Shown in pieces: positions 1 through 7,623 of a stretch of 22,852 nt of DNA. The DNA is from CAYYVJ01 sp964475115 (GTDB taxonomy: Bacteria; Bacillota; Clostridia; Lachnospirales; Lachnospiraceae): contig CAYYVJ010000028.1 in assembly GCA_964475115.1 (NCBI GenBank), positions 1 to 22,852 of the forward strand. The letters run 5' to 3'. A model generated the notes under the pieces. That model did not search any database, was not told the origin of the DNA, and saw nothing but the letters and a program-made list of their open reading frames with translations. A program made the translations under genes and the position numbers. How positions within the stretch are numbered: the stretch's first letter is position 1; every line of letters starts with the position of its first letter.

Positions 1-203
1 GCACAGTTACCTGTAATTCTTCTAGGAAGAATTTTTCCTCTTTCAGATACATATCTTTTTAATTTATTTACATCTTTATAATCAATTTCATTATTCTTTT
101 CACCACAGAAAACGCATACTTTTTTTCTTCTGCGCATTCCACCTGGTCTTCTTCTCATGCCAGAATCAGCTCTATCGCCTCTGTCTGTTTTATTGAATGC
201 CAT
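1..203 (-). CDS. rpsR: 30S ribosomal protein S18 (partial, C-terminus outside window)
   Basis: Small-subunit ribosomal protein that binds 16S rRNA as a heterodimer with S6. Translation of the minus strand from ATG at 203-201 starts MAFNKTDRGDRADSG. It then shows an Arg-rich stretch, a CVFC pair and the conserved core KDVNKLKRYVSERGKILPRR followed by ITGNC. The two-cysteine cluster plus the later Cys suggests the zinc-binding (C+) form of S18. About 67 codons are present and the last few lie beyond position 1. A strong AGGAGG ribosome site sits at about 211-217. It is the third gene of rpsF-ssb-rpsR, 61 bp after ssb, with no terminator or clear promoter between, so it is probably cotranscribed. 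Confidence 0.96.
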   Translation of the reverse strand, partial: MAFNKTDRGDRADSGMRRRPGGMRRRKKVCVFCGEKNNEIDYKDVNKLKRYVSERGKILPRRITGNC

Positions 204-264
204 TGTCGTACCTCCTTTTAATATTTCTAAATCCTAACGAAAAAATCTTACCATCACTAATATC

Positions 265-717
265 TTAGTTAAATGGAAGTCCTTCGTCTTCAACACCGTC
301 TGGTATATTCATAAAACCGTCACCTGCAGCACTACTTGGAGTAGGTCTTGAAGGAGTTTGATAGCCACCACCTTCATTTCCACCAGCACCTTTACTATCT
401 GCAAATTCCTGTTCTTCAACTACTACTTCTGTTGTGTAAACTTTAATCCCATCTTTATTTGTATAGCTTCCTGTCTGAATTCTGCCTGACACAAGAACTC
501 TCATGCCTTGTCTGAAATACTTTTCAGCAAATTCTCCAGCTCTATCAAACGCTACGCAAGTAATAAAATCAGCTGTTTGCGCTCCATCACCAGCATCGCG
601 TCTCATTCTACGGTCAACTGCTAAAGTGTATCTAGCAATTGCCATCGTTCTTTCTCCTTGTGAATATCTCACTTCAGGATCTCTTGTTAGCCGCCCCATT
701 AAGATTGCCTTGTTCAT
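265..717 (-). CDS. ssb: Single-stranded DNA-binding protein
   Basis: Binds ssDNA during replication, recombination and repair, and recruits partner proteins through its acidic C-terminal tip. The 150-residue product has an N-terminal OB fold (about residues 1-105) opening MNKAILMGRLTRDPEVRY, with the family motifs FITCVAFDRAGEFAEKYF and GMRVLVSGRIQTGSY. A Gly/Pro/Ser-rich linker (about 110-137) follows, then the acidic tip DEDEGLPF-like segment ending EDEGLPFN. Length is normal for bacterial SSB. The tip carries one residue (Asn) after the Phe that normally ends the protein. Start ATG at 717-715 follows an AGGAG site at about 723-728. It lies between rpsF and rpsR, the classic arrangement, 57 bp after rpsF. 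Confidence 0.97.
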   Translation of the reverse strand: MNKAILMGRLTRDPEVRYSQGERTMAIARYTLAVDRRMRRDAGDGAQTADFITCVAFDRAGEFAEKYFRQGMRVLVSGRIQTGSYTNKDGIKVYTTEVVVEEQEFADSKGAGGNEGGGYQTPSRPTPSSAAGDGFMNIPDGVEDEGLPFN

Positions 718-774
718 ACGATCTCCTCTTTTCTCATAGGGTATTAATAGATTCCCAACAAAATCTATTAATTT

Positions 775-1065
775 TTATTTTTCGTCTTGTCTAATACATA
801 AATATCTGATTACATCTTCCATGATACGAATGTTTGTTTCAACTTCGTTTGGACAATCTGCATCAGATTCGAATGCGATAAAGTAATAAAAGCCTTCTTT
901 CATTTTCTGAATTTCGTAAGCTAATCTTCTCTTACCCCATTCATCAACGTTAGTAATTGTACCACCGAAACGAGTAATGTATTCTTTTACTTTTTCGATT
1001 GTATTGGCTCTTGCTTCATCTTCGATTTTTGCACTAACAATAACTGCTAATTCATATTTGTTCAT
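775..1065 (-). CDS. rpsF: 30S ribosomal protein S6
   Basis: Small-subunit protein that pairs with S18 on 16S rRNA. The 96-residue product begins MNKYELAVIVSAKIEDEA and contains the S6 hallmark DEWGKRRLAYEIQKMKEGFYY. The C-terminal part, with VETNIRIMEDVIRYLCIR, completes the ferredoxin-like fold. The reading frame stays open 37 codons further upstream. The start at ATG 1065-1063 is chosen because a full AAGGAGGT site lies at 1084-1077 and the upstream codons look non-coding and overlap the promoter. It is the first gene of rpsF-ssb-rpsR. A promoter at 1148-1176 and a foldable leader at 1073-1124 precede it (separate entries). Confidence 0.97.
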   Translation of the reverse strand: MNKYELAVIVSAKIEDEARANTIEKVKEYITRFGGTITNVDEWGKRRLAYEIQKMKEGFYYFIAFESDADCPNEVETNIRIMEDVIRYLCIRQDEK

Positions 1066-1072
1066 GCTTTCT

Positions 1073-1124
1073 CGGTACCTCCTTTTGGTCTCTGGCCCCT
1101 TACTTATGTAAGGAACAAGGAAAT
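1073..1124 (-). promoter_or_regulatory. Candidate autoregulatory leader of rpsF (S6:S18 type)
   Basis: In the minus-strand transcript AUUUCCUU (1124-1117) can pair with AAGGAGGU (1084-1077), an 8-bp helix with two G-U pairs that covers the rpsF ribosome site. Inside it is a perfect 6-bp hairpin, CCTTAC/GTAAGG with a 4-base loop (1113-1098). The base of the helix is followed by ACCG (1076-1073). Leaders of rpsF bound by the S6:S18 complex are known in bacteria and use a CCG element. The match to that motif is an inference from eye inspection only. Confidence 0.35.
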
Positions 1125-1147
1125 TATATAATATATCACGAAATAAT

Positions 1148-1176
1148 ATTCTAACACACCTAAACTTGTATTGCAA
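1148..1176 (-). promoter_or_regulatory. Promoter of rpsF-ssb-rpsR
   Basis: Minus-strand -35 TTGCAA (1176-1171), a 17-bp spacer and -10 TAGAAT (1153-1148). It overlaps the last codons of xylB, so the ribosomal operon can be transcribed on its own and may also receive read-through. Expected start is near 1141. Confidence 0.65.
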
Positions 1177-2689
1177 GCAACTTTTTAAATTGTTCCTTTA
1201 AACTAGGGTATAAATCTTTGTATACTTGGTGAAATTCATTGTAGAGTTTATTGTTTTTCTCTATCGGTTGACATTCCTTGTCTATCTTAAGTACCTTTTC
1301 ACAAGCAACTTCTACACTTTCATATAATCCGGCGCCGACTCCCGCTAATATAGCCACTCCTAAGGCTGCGCTTTCTTTTGCTGTAACCGTTTTTACTTGG
1401 CAATTGTACATGTCTGCTAACATTTGTCTCCAAATTGGACTTTTACCTCCACCGCCACATGCCATCATCTCATCTACTTTTACACCCATCTCAACCAATA
1501 TATCATTACAGTCTTTTAAGGAATAAGATACTCCTTCCATAACAGCCCGTAGCATATCTTTTCTAGTGTGGATAGCTGACAGTCCAAAGAACACACCTCT
1601 AGAATCAGGATCTAGATGAGGAGTTCTCTCTCCCATTAAATATGGAACATAAATTAAATGATTACTTCCAATTGGAGTACTCTCAATGTCTGCATTAATA
1701 TAATCGTAGGCATCTTTATTCTCATCTTTGGCCTTTTGAATATAATCTTGGCAAAATTGATTACGGAACCACTGAAGAGAAAGTCCTGCCGCCTGAGTTA
1801 CACCCATAACATGCCACGCTCCTGGTACTGCGCAGCAAAAAGTATGTACTCTTCCTTTTGGATCAATTGTAATCTTATCGCTATGAGCAAATACTACACC
1901 ACTTGTTCCAATCGTAGTAAAGGCTTTCCCTTCTTTTACAATACCAGTTCCAACTGCTGCTGCTGCATTATCACCAGCACCTCCTACTACTACAGTATCT
2001 TTAGATAATCCTGTTTTTTCTGCAATTTCAGGTAAAATAGTTCCTGTCACTTCAACCGATTCATATACCTTAGCCAATAAGCTTTTATCTATCTCAAGTT
2101 TTTCTAATACTTCATCTGACCAGCAACGATTTGGTACATCTAAAAGCTGCATTCCAGAAGCATCGGATACTTCTGTAGCAAAATCTCCTGTAAGAATATA
2201 ACGCACATAGTCCTTGGGAAGTAAGATATGTCTACATTTTTCATAATTATCTGGCTCATGATTTCTTACCCAAAGAATTTTAGAAGCTGTAAATCCTGTT
2301 AATGCTGGGTTTGCTGTAATCTCTATCAAACGTTCATGACCAACCTTGTTTGTAATCTCTTCACATTCTTTAGCGGTACGTTGATCACACCAGATAATAG
2401 AAGGACGAATAACTTCACCCTTTTCATCTAGCATAACCAAGCCATGCATTTGTCCCGAAATACCCAATCCCTTAATATCTTCTCCGGATACTCCTGCTTC
2501 TTTTATCACCTTTGTAATAGTCTCAAGTGCTGCTTCTTTCCAATCTTCAGGTTTTTGCTCCGCCCAGCCATTTTGCGGCTGGTACATAGGATATTCTTTT
2601 GAAGCAGAGGCAATAATATCACCTGCTTCATTAAATAGCACTGTTTTTGTAGCTGATGTACCCAAATCAATACCTATTAAATAGTTCAC
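1160..2689 (-). CDS. xylB: Xylulokinase (FGGY family)
   Basis: Phosphorylates D-xylulose with ATP to xylulose 5-phosphate in the cytoplasm, feeding the pentose phosphate pathway. The 509-residue product has the FGGY N-domain opening YLIGIDLGTSATKT (Asp8 binds the phosphate/metal region) and ISGQMHG at about 77-83. It also has the substrate-side segment IIWCDQRT and GGAGDNAAAAVG with the likely catalytic base Asp240. The C-domain shows GERTPHLDP and ACGGGGKSPIWRQMLAD. Length is normal. The start is GTG at 2689-2687, set by AGGAGG at about 2702-2697. An upstream in-frame start is not used because it lies inside the DUF951 gene. Only one base separates it from the DUF951 stop, so translation is probably coupled. 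No terminator is seen before rpsF. Another FGGY sugar kinase is possible, but xylulokinase fits best. Confidence 0.92.
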   Translation of the reverse strand: MNYLIGIDLGTSATKTVLFNEAGDIIASASKEYPMYQPQNGWAEQKPEDWKEAALETITKVIKEAGVSGEDIKGLGISGQMHGLVMLDEKGEVIRPSIIWCDQRTAKECEEITNKVGHERLIEITANPALTGFTASKILWVRNHEPDNYEKCRHILLPKDYVRYILTGDFATEVSDASGMQLLDVPNRCWSDEVLEKLEIDKSLLAKVYESVEVTGTILPEIAEKTGLSKDTVVVGGAGDNAAAAVGTGIVKEGKAFTTIGTSGVVFAHSDKITIDPKGRVHTFCCAVPGAWHVMGVTQAAGLSLQWFRNQFCQDYIQKAKDENKDAYDYINADIESTPIGSNHLIYVPYLMGERTPHLDPDSRGVFFGLSAIHTRKDMLRAVMEGVSYSLKDCNDILVEMGVKVDEMMACGGGGKSPIWRQMLADMYNCQVKTVTAKESAALGVAILAGVGAGLYESVEVACEKVLKIDKECQPIEKNNKLYNEFHQVYKDLYPSLKEQFKKLLAIQV

Positions 2690-2690
2690 C

Positions 2691-2876
2691 TTATTCCTCC
2701 TTTGATCTAAGCCCGCGAGTATTCTTCTCCACCAATTTTCTTGCAATCATAATTTGATGGCTACATCCCATACATTTTAATCGAAAATCCATACCCACTC
2801 TAAGGATTTCCCATTCACTGCTACCGCAAGGATGAGCTTTTTTTAATTTTACAATCTCTCCAACGTGATATTCCAT
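2691..2876 (-). CDS. DUF951 family protein (YyzM-like), possible zinc-ribbon/nucleic-acid binder
   Basis: A 61-residue conserved protein of unknown function. The sequence shows the family pattern: YHVGEIVKLKKAHPCGSSEW, then EILRVGMDFRLKCMGCSHQI. His/Cys in HPCG and CMGCSH resemble metal ligands, and the first half looks like a small SH3-like or KOW-like barrel. The start is ATG at 2876-2874, 8 bases after AAGGAG (2890-2885). A GTG three codons upstream overlaps that site and is rejected. It sits 28 bp after the aldo/keto reductase and 1 bp before xylB. In other Firmicutes, DUF951 genes often lie directly by rpsF, so this copy keeps roughly its usual place with xylB in between. Role not assigned. 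Confidence 0.88.
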   Translation of the reverse strand: MEYHVGEIVKLKKAHPCGSSEWEILRVGMDFRLKCMGCSHQIMIARKLVEKNTRGLRSKEE

Positions 2877-2904
2877 ATATATCACTCCTTCTACAACACG
2901 TTTA

Positions 2905-3891
2905 CTACTGTGCTAAAATACTTTCAATTGCAGCTAACTCATCCTCTTCAAAGTGTAATTTATCTACAATTTTTACATTCTCTTCTATTTGACTAACCTT
3001 ACTTGCTCCAATTAGAACTGTAGTTACTTTATCTTCTCTAAGCACCCATGATAGCGCCATTTGCGCTAAACTTTGTTCTCTACTAGCAGCTATTTCATTT
3101 AATGCTTTCACTTTATTTACAATCTCTTCTGTAATGTTGTCTTCTTTTAAAAATACACTTTTAGTTGCTCTAGAATCTTCTGGAATTCCATTTACATATT
3201 TGTTCGTCAATAACCCTTGAGCCAAAGGGCAAAATGCAATAGAACCAATTCCTTCTTCCTCTAAAACATTTAACAACCCATCCTCTACCCAACGTTCAAA
3301 CATACTATATTTTGGTTGGTGAATTAGGCAAGGAGTTCCATTTTCTCTTAAAATTTGAGCAGCCCTTTTCGTTTCTTCTGGTTTGTAATTAGATAATGCT
3401 ACATATAAAGCTTTTCCACTTTTTACCGCATGAGAAAGTGCACCCATAGTTTCCTCAAGTGGTGTATTTGGATCTGGTCTATGATGATAAAAAATATCTA
3501 CATAGTCAAGACCCATTCTCTTTAAACTTTGGTCTAAACTAGATAATAAATACTTTCTAGAACCCCAATCACCGTAAGGTCCTTCCCACATACCATATCC
3601 AGCTTTTGTGGAGATTAAAAGCTCATCACGATAAGGCATTAAGTCACTTTTTAAAATTCTTCCAAAGTTTTCTTCTGCTGATCCTGGTACTGGACCATAA
3701 TTATTTGCTAAATCAAAATGAGTGATCCCTTTATCAAACGCTGTTAATAAAAGATTTCTCTGATTTTCCAGGGAATCTACGGAACCAAAGTTATGCCATA
3801 AACCTAGGGCAACTCTTGGCATTTTTATTCCACTATTTCCACATTTTTTATACTGCATTTCTTTATATCGATTTTCATTTGCTTGATACAT
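2905..3891 (-). CDS. Aldo/keto reductase, YghZ/AKR14-like
   Basis: A cytosolic NAD(P)H-dependent reductase with a TIM-barrel fold, expected to reduce small aldehydes or ketones. The 328-residue product resembles YghZ-type (glyceraldehyde-3-phosphate reductase) enzymes: KKCGNSGIKMPRVALGLWHN, then HFDLANNYGP. The expected tetrad is Asp60, Tyr65, Lys96 (ISTKAGYG) and His127 (FYHHRPD). The C-terminal part has QMALSWVLREDKVTTVLIGA, the usual cofactor-phosphate region. The start is ATG 3891-3889, with AGGAGGG six bases upstream. An ATG 12 codons earlier has no ribosome site and falls close to the promoter. It is the first gene of the group with DUF951 and xylB. The true substrate cannot be read from sequence. 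Confidence 0.9.
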   Translation of the reverse strand: MYQANENRYKEMQYKKCGNSGIKMPRVALGLWHNFGSVDSLENQRNLLLTAFDKGITHFDLANNYGPVPGSAEENFGRILKSDLMPYRDELLISTKAGYGMWEGPYGDWGSRKYLLSSLDQSLKRMGLDYVDIFYHHRPDPNTPLEETMGALSHAVKSGKALYVALSNYKPEETKRAAQILRENGTPCLIHQPKYSMFERWVEDGLLNVLEEEGIGSIAFCPLAQGLLTNKYVNGIPEDSRATKSVFLKEDNITEEIVNKVKALNEIAASREQSLAQMALSWVLREDKVTTVLIGASKVSQIEENVKIVDKLHFEEDELAAIESILAQ

Positions 3892-3929
3892 ATTGAACCC
3901 TCCTATTTTATAAACGTAATTATACAATT

Positions 3930-3958
3930 ATTCTAAAGCTTCTTAATATGATTTGCAA
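3930..3958 (-). promoter_or_regulatory. Promoter of the aldo/keto reductase-DUF951-xylB group
   Basis: Minus-strand -35 TTGCAA (3958-3953), a 17-bp spacer and -10 TAGAAT (3935-3930). Both hexamers and the spacing are identical to the rpsF promoter. There is no intrinsic terminator between the end of ABC pair A (3976) and this promoter, so read-through is possible. Confidence 0.6.
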
Positions 3959-3975
3959 TGTATTTATTCACTATA

Positions 3976-5730
3976 TTAAGTTTGTCCATGGTCGAACTGA
4001 CTATTATAAAGTTCTGCGTAAAAACCATCTTTCTTAATTAAGTCTTCATGGCTACCCTTTTCTATAATATGACCTGACTTCATCACTAAAATACAATCTG
4101 ACTCTCTAATCGTAGATAACCTATGAGCTACAATAAAACTGGTTCTACCCTCCATAAGCTTTGTAAATGCTTTTTGAATCTTTATTTCGGTACGAGTGTC
4201 AATATTACTGGTTGCCTCATCCAGAATAAGCATAGGAGGTTTAATTAACATGATTCTAGCAATACAGAGAAGCTGCTTCTGCCCACCAGATATATTCCCT
4301 CCTTCTTCAGATATAACTGTATGATATCCCTCGGGAAGTCTCTTAATGAAACTATGCGCATGGGCCGCCTTTGCCGCTGCTATTACTTCCGCCTCTGTAG
4401 CCGCCTCTTTCCCATATCTAATATTATCTAAAATTGTACCATGAAATAACCAGGAATCCTGTAATACCATTCCATATACACTTCGAAGAGTTTTCCTTTT
4501 CATCTTTTCAATATCTGTACCACTTACCTTTATACTACCAGTATCTACTGGATAAAATCTCATTAAAAGATTAATCAAAGTCGTTTTTCCACTACCTGTA
4601 GGTCCCACAATTGCTATTTTTTCTCCTGCTTTTACAGAAAGATTTAAATCTTCTATTAATGGATTATCAGGATCATAGGAAAATTCTACATTAGAAATAG
4701 TAAGACTTCCATCTACAGAAACTTCTTCAAGTAAACCTTCATCTGAAAGTTCCTCTTCTGCATCAATAAAAGCAAATAATCTAACTGCAGAAGCCAGAGC
4801 AGATTGCAACTCTGCTAATACACCTGAAATTTCATTAAATGGCTTGGTATACTGATTTGCGTATGACAAAAAGCTAGAAACTTGTCCAATTGTCACAGTT
4901 CCTTGAATGGCAGAAAAAGCACCCGTTATTCCTACTACTGCATAAACTAAACCATTTACAAATCTAGTACAGGGATTTGTAAGTGCCGAATAAAATTGCG
5001 CCATAACCCCGCAAGTATACAACCTTGAATTAATCTCTTCAAATGTTTCTTGTGCTTTGTCTTCATAGCGAAACGCTTTTATTATCTTTTGATTACCTAT
5101 CATCTCTTCTATATATCCACCAAGTTCACCTCGAATAACCGTCTGCTCTTTAAACTTCACATAGATTCTCTTTGAAATAAAAGAGGCAACAAATAAGGAT
5201 AAAGGAGTCAATATCACAACCACCATAGCAATGGAAGGGCTTATGGTTAACATAAATATCAAAGTACCCAGTATCGTTATAATTCCTGTAAATAGTTGTG
5301 AAAAGCCTTGTAATAATCCATCAGAAACTTGGTCAATATCATTTATCATGCTGTTTATAATATCTCCATGGGCACGATTATCTATATATTTTAAAGGTAC
5401 CGTATTTATTTTATGAAATACTACCTTTCTTAAATCCTTCACTGTATAAAAGGTAATATTATTAGTGCAGAATGTCATAAACCACTGAAAGAGTGCACTG
5501 ATTCCAACCGAAATTCCTAAATAAATTAGTATCTTTGAAATCCCCGCAAAATCCACCTGCTTTACACCAATAATCAAATCCACCACACTACCTATTAAAA
5601 CAGGTATGAGCAAGGTAAACCCTACACTTATCAAGGCACTTATTAAAGCTAAAATCAAATATTTCTTATGAGGATTTGCATAAATTAATAACCTTTTCAA
5701 CACATTAAGATGATTGCTTTGTTTCTTCAT
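3976..5730 (-). CDS. ABC exporter half-transporter, pair A, catalytic subunit
   Basis: Membrane half-transporter (584 residues) with an N-terminal six-helix exporter domain (about 1-320) and a C-terminal ATPase (about 340-584). Visible motifs are Walker A GPTGSGKTT (376-384), Q-loop Gln424, signature NISGGQ (Ile replaces the usual Leu; 480-484), Walker B LILDE with catalytic Glu505, D-loop SNID and switch His536. It is therefore hydrolysis-competent. It is the second gene of pair A and its ATG shares one base with the stop of the upstream gene (TAATG), a sign of coupled translation and a heterodimer. The pair resembles TM287/288- and LmrCD-type multidrug exporters. The substrate is unknown and could be drugs, lipids or peptides. 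Confidence 0.92.
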   Translation of the reverse strand: MKKQSNHLNVLKRLLIYANPHKKYLILALISALISVGFTLLIPVLIGSVVDLIIGVKQVDFAGISKILIYLGISVGISALFQWFMTFCTNNITFYTVKDLRKVVFHKINTVPLKYIDNRAHGDIINSMINDIDQVSDGLLQGFSQLFTGIITILGTLIFMLTISPSIAMVVVILTPLSLFVASFISKRIYVKFKEQTVIRGELGGYIEEMIGNQKIIKAFRYEDKAQETFEEINSRLYTCGVMAQFYSALTNPCTRFVNGLVYAVVGITGAFSAIQGTVTIGQVSSFLSYANQYTKPFNEISGVLAELQSALASAVRLFAFIDAEEELSDEGLLEEVSVDGSLTISNVEFSYDPDNPLIEDLNLSVKAGEKIAIVGPTGSGKTTLINLLMRFYPVDTGSIKVSGTDIEKMKRKTLRSVYGMVLQDSWLFHGTILDNIRYGKEAATEAEVIAAAKAAHAHSFIKRLPEGYHTVISEEGGNISGGQKQLLCIARIMLIKPPMLILDEATSNIDTRTEIKIQKAFTKLMEGRTSFIVAHRLSTIRESDCILVMKSGHIIEKGSHEDLIKKDGFYAELYNSQFDHGQT

Positions 5731-7487
5731 TATGCATACACCTCCTCATCTTTAAACTGAGATAAGCATATTTCTTTATATACTTGGCAATTTTCAAATA
5801 GTTCTTCATGGCTACCGATTCCTACTAATTTCCCATCATCTAATACTAAAATCTTATCGGCATGCTTTATGGAATTGGCTCTTTGGGAAACTATTATTAC
5901 AGTCATATCCTGGCATTCTTTTTTTAAGGCTTTTCGAAGTTTTGCTTCTGTAGCATAATCTAATGCACTAGAACTATCATCCAATATTAGTATTTCTGGA
6001 TTTCTAGCTAATGCCCTTGCTATAGTCAATCTTTGTCTTTGACCACCAGAAAAGTTTTTGCCATCCTGAGAAATCACCGAATCAATCCCATTTGCAAGTT
6101 CATCTACAAACTCTTTTGACTCAGATATTCGCAAAGCTTTCTCTATTTCTTCCATAGTTAAAGCTTCTTTTCCCCATTGTAAATTCTTTTTTATACTACC
6201 ATGAAACAACACTGCCCTTTGAGGTACGACTCCAATCTGGCTTCTCAAATCCGTAAAAGAATATTCTTTTATCGGAATCCCGTCTATTCGTATTTCACCT
6301 TTTGTGACATCATAAAACCTAGAAATCAAGTGGGTAAATGTAGACTTTCCAGATCCTGTTCCCCCGATAATACCTATCGTTTCTTTTGGGTAAATATCTA
6401 CACTTATATCTTCCAGTTCGTATTCATTGTTATCATCATAAGAAAAATAAACTTGATCAAAAGAAATTTTTGCTTTTGCTACTTCCTTTGATTTACTCAC
6501 TTTCTGCTTTGCTTCTTTCTTTTGATTCTCTTTTTCTTTAATTGAAGGCTCTAAGTCAAATATTTCATTAATTCTTGTAGCGGATGCACTTGCTTTTGTA
6601 AATATCACTACCAAATTTGCCACAACAACTAAAGCAAGAGATATCTGAGTCATGTAGTTCACAAATGCAATAATCTCACCTTGAGTTAGCCCTCCTGTAT
6701 AGACACGTTCTCCACCAAACCACAAAATGGAAATGATTGCCATATTCATAATTACCAGAATAATAGGATTTAAAAATGCAGATATTTTACCAACTGAAAC
6801 CATAACTTCTGTAAGGTCATCACTTGCCTGTTCAAAACGTTCTTCTTCCTTATGCTGTTTTGAAAAAGCACGAATCACCCTAACACCAGTTAGATTCTCT
6901 CTTGTGATTAAAGAAATCTTATCTAACTTTTTCTGGCGTACACGATAAAAAGGAATTGATTTGCTCATAACCATATAGAGTACAAACGCTACCAAAGGCG
7001 CTACGATAAGAAAGATAAGAGAAAGCTTTAAGTCAAGAATCATGGCCATGGCAGTAGCCCCCACGACCAAAAATGGCGCTCTTACTACAAGGCGAATTAA
7101 CATAGCCACTGCAAGCTGAATCTGATTTACGTCATTACTTATTCTTGTAATAAGAGAGTTTGTTCCGATTTTATCTAATTCTTTATGTGAAAGACTATTA
7201 ATATGGCGAAACAAATCATTTCTCATGATTGTTCCAACTCCTTGTGATGCTACAGAAGCACTATATTGGCATATTATTGCAAAACATAGGCCAAGTAGGC
7301 CAAGAAGAACCATGACCCCGCCCATTATAAGTATATACCTTTTATCCATATTCTTTATCCCCACATCTATAATCTGGGCCATAACTAAGGGAATTATTAG
7401 CTCAAACATAGCTTCTAACCATTTAAAGATTGGACCTATAATCACTTGCTTTTTATAGTATTTTAAATATCTTGCTAAACGAAACAT
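5730..7487 (-). CDS. ABC exporter half-transporter, pair A, degenerate-site subunit
   Basis: Half-transporter of 585 residues: exporter membrane domain (about 1-315), an unusual Lys-rich linker (about 317-340, roughly half Lys), then the ATPase. Walker A GGTGSGKST (375-383), Q-loop Gln423 and signature FSGGQ (479-483) are present. Walker B reads LILDD, so Asp504 replaces the catalytic Glu, and the switch-loop His is replaced by Gln535 (IIVSQRANS). These are the changes known from the non-hydrolysing subunit of heterodimeric exporters. The start is ATG 7487-7485 with AAGGAG upstream. A start 14 codons earlier would fall near the expected transcription start. It is the first gene of pair A, divergent from the MATE gene. 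Confidence 0.92.
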   Translation of the reverse strand: MFRLARYLKYYKKQVIIGPIFKWLEAMFELIIPLVMAQIIDVGIKNMDKRYILIMGGVMVLLGLLGLCFAIICQYSASVASQGVGTIMRNDLFRHINSLSHKELDKIGTNSLITRISNDVNQIQLAVAMLIRLVVRAPFLVVGATAMAMILDLKLSLIFLIVAPLVAFVLYMVMSKSIPFYRVRQKKLDKISLITRENLTGVRVIRAFSKQHKEEERFEQASDDLTEVMVSVGKISAFLNPIILVIMNMAIISILWFGGERVYTGGLTQGEIIAFVNYMTQISLALVVVANLVVIFTKASASATRINEIFDLEPSIKEKENQKKEAKQKVSKSKEVAKAKISFDQVYFSYDDNNEYELEDISVDIYPKETIGIIGGTGSGKSTFTHLISRFYDVTKGEIRIDGIPIKEYSFTDLRSQIGVVPQRAVLFHGSIKKNLQWGKEALTMEEIEKALRISESKEFVDELANGIDSVISQDGKNFSGGQRQRLTIARALARNPEILILDDSSSALDYATEAKLRKALKKECQDMTVIIVSQRANSIKHADKILVLDDGKLVGIGSHEELFENCQVYKEICLSQFKDEEVYA

Positions 7488-7530
7488 TTCTATCTCCTTC
7501 ACACACCTATTATTGTCACATATGACCATT

Positions 7531-7539
7531 ATTTTAGCA
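7531..7539 (-). promoter_or_regulatory. Extended -10 promoter of ABC pair A
   Basis: Minus-strand TGC-TAAAAT (TAAAAT at 7536-7531) is an extended -10 element, with only a weak -35. The divergent MATE promoter begins about 25 bp away, so the two transporters share one control region. Confidence 0.45.
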
Positions 7540-7563
7540 CAAAAATTACTTCTAGGGAATATC

Positions 7564-7591
7564 TTGCAAGTATTTAGAACTATGCTATAAT
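7564..7591 (+). promoter_or_regulatory. Promoter of the MATE transporter gene
   Basis: -35 TTGCAA (7564-7569), a 16-bp spacer and extended -10 TGC-TATAAT (TATAAT 7586-7591). Expected start is near 7598, giving a leader of about 26 bases. Confidence 0.65.
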
Positions 7592-7623
7592 TCTACTTAT
7601 ATTATTATAGAAAAGAGAAGAAC

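Noticed and set aside
1066..1176. Longer rpsF product starting 37 codons upstream
   Set aside because: S6 proteins begin at MNKYE-like sequence, a perfect ribosome site precedes that ATG, and the upstream codons overlap the promoter and leader hairpin.
7515..7526. GTCA-CATA-TGAC as a firm operator for the MATE/pair A region
   Set aside because: Arms of only 4 bp in A/T-rich DNA are expected often by chance; it is kept only as a remark.
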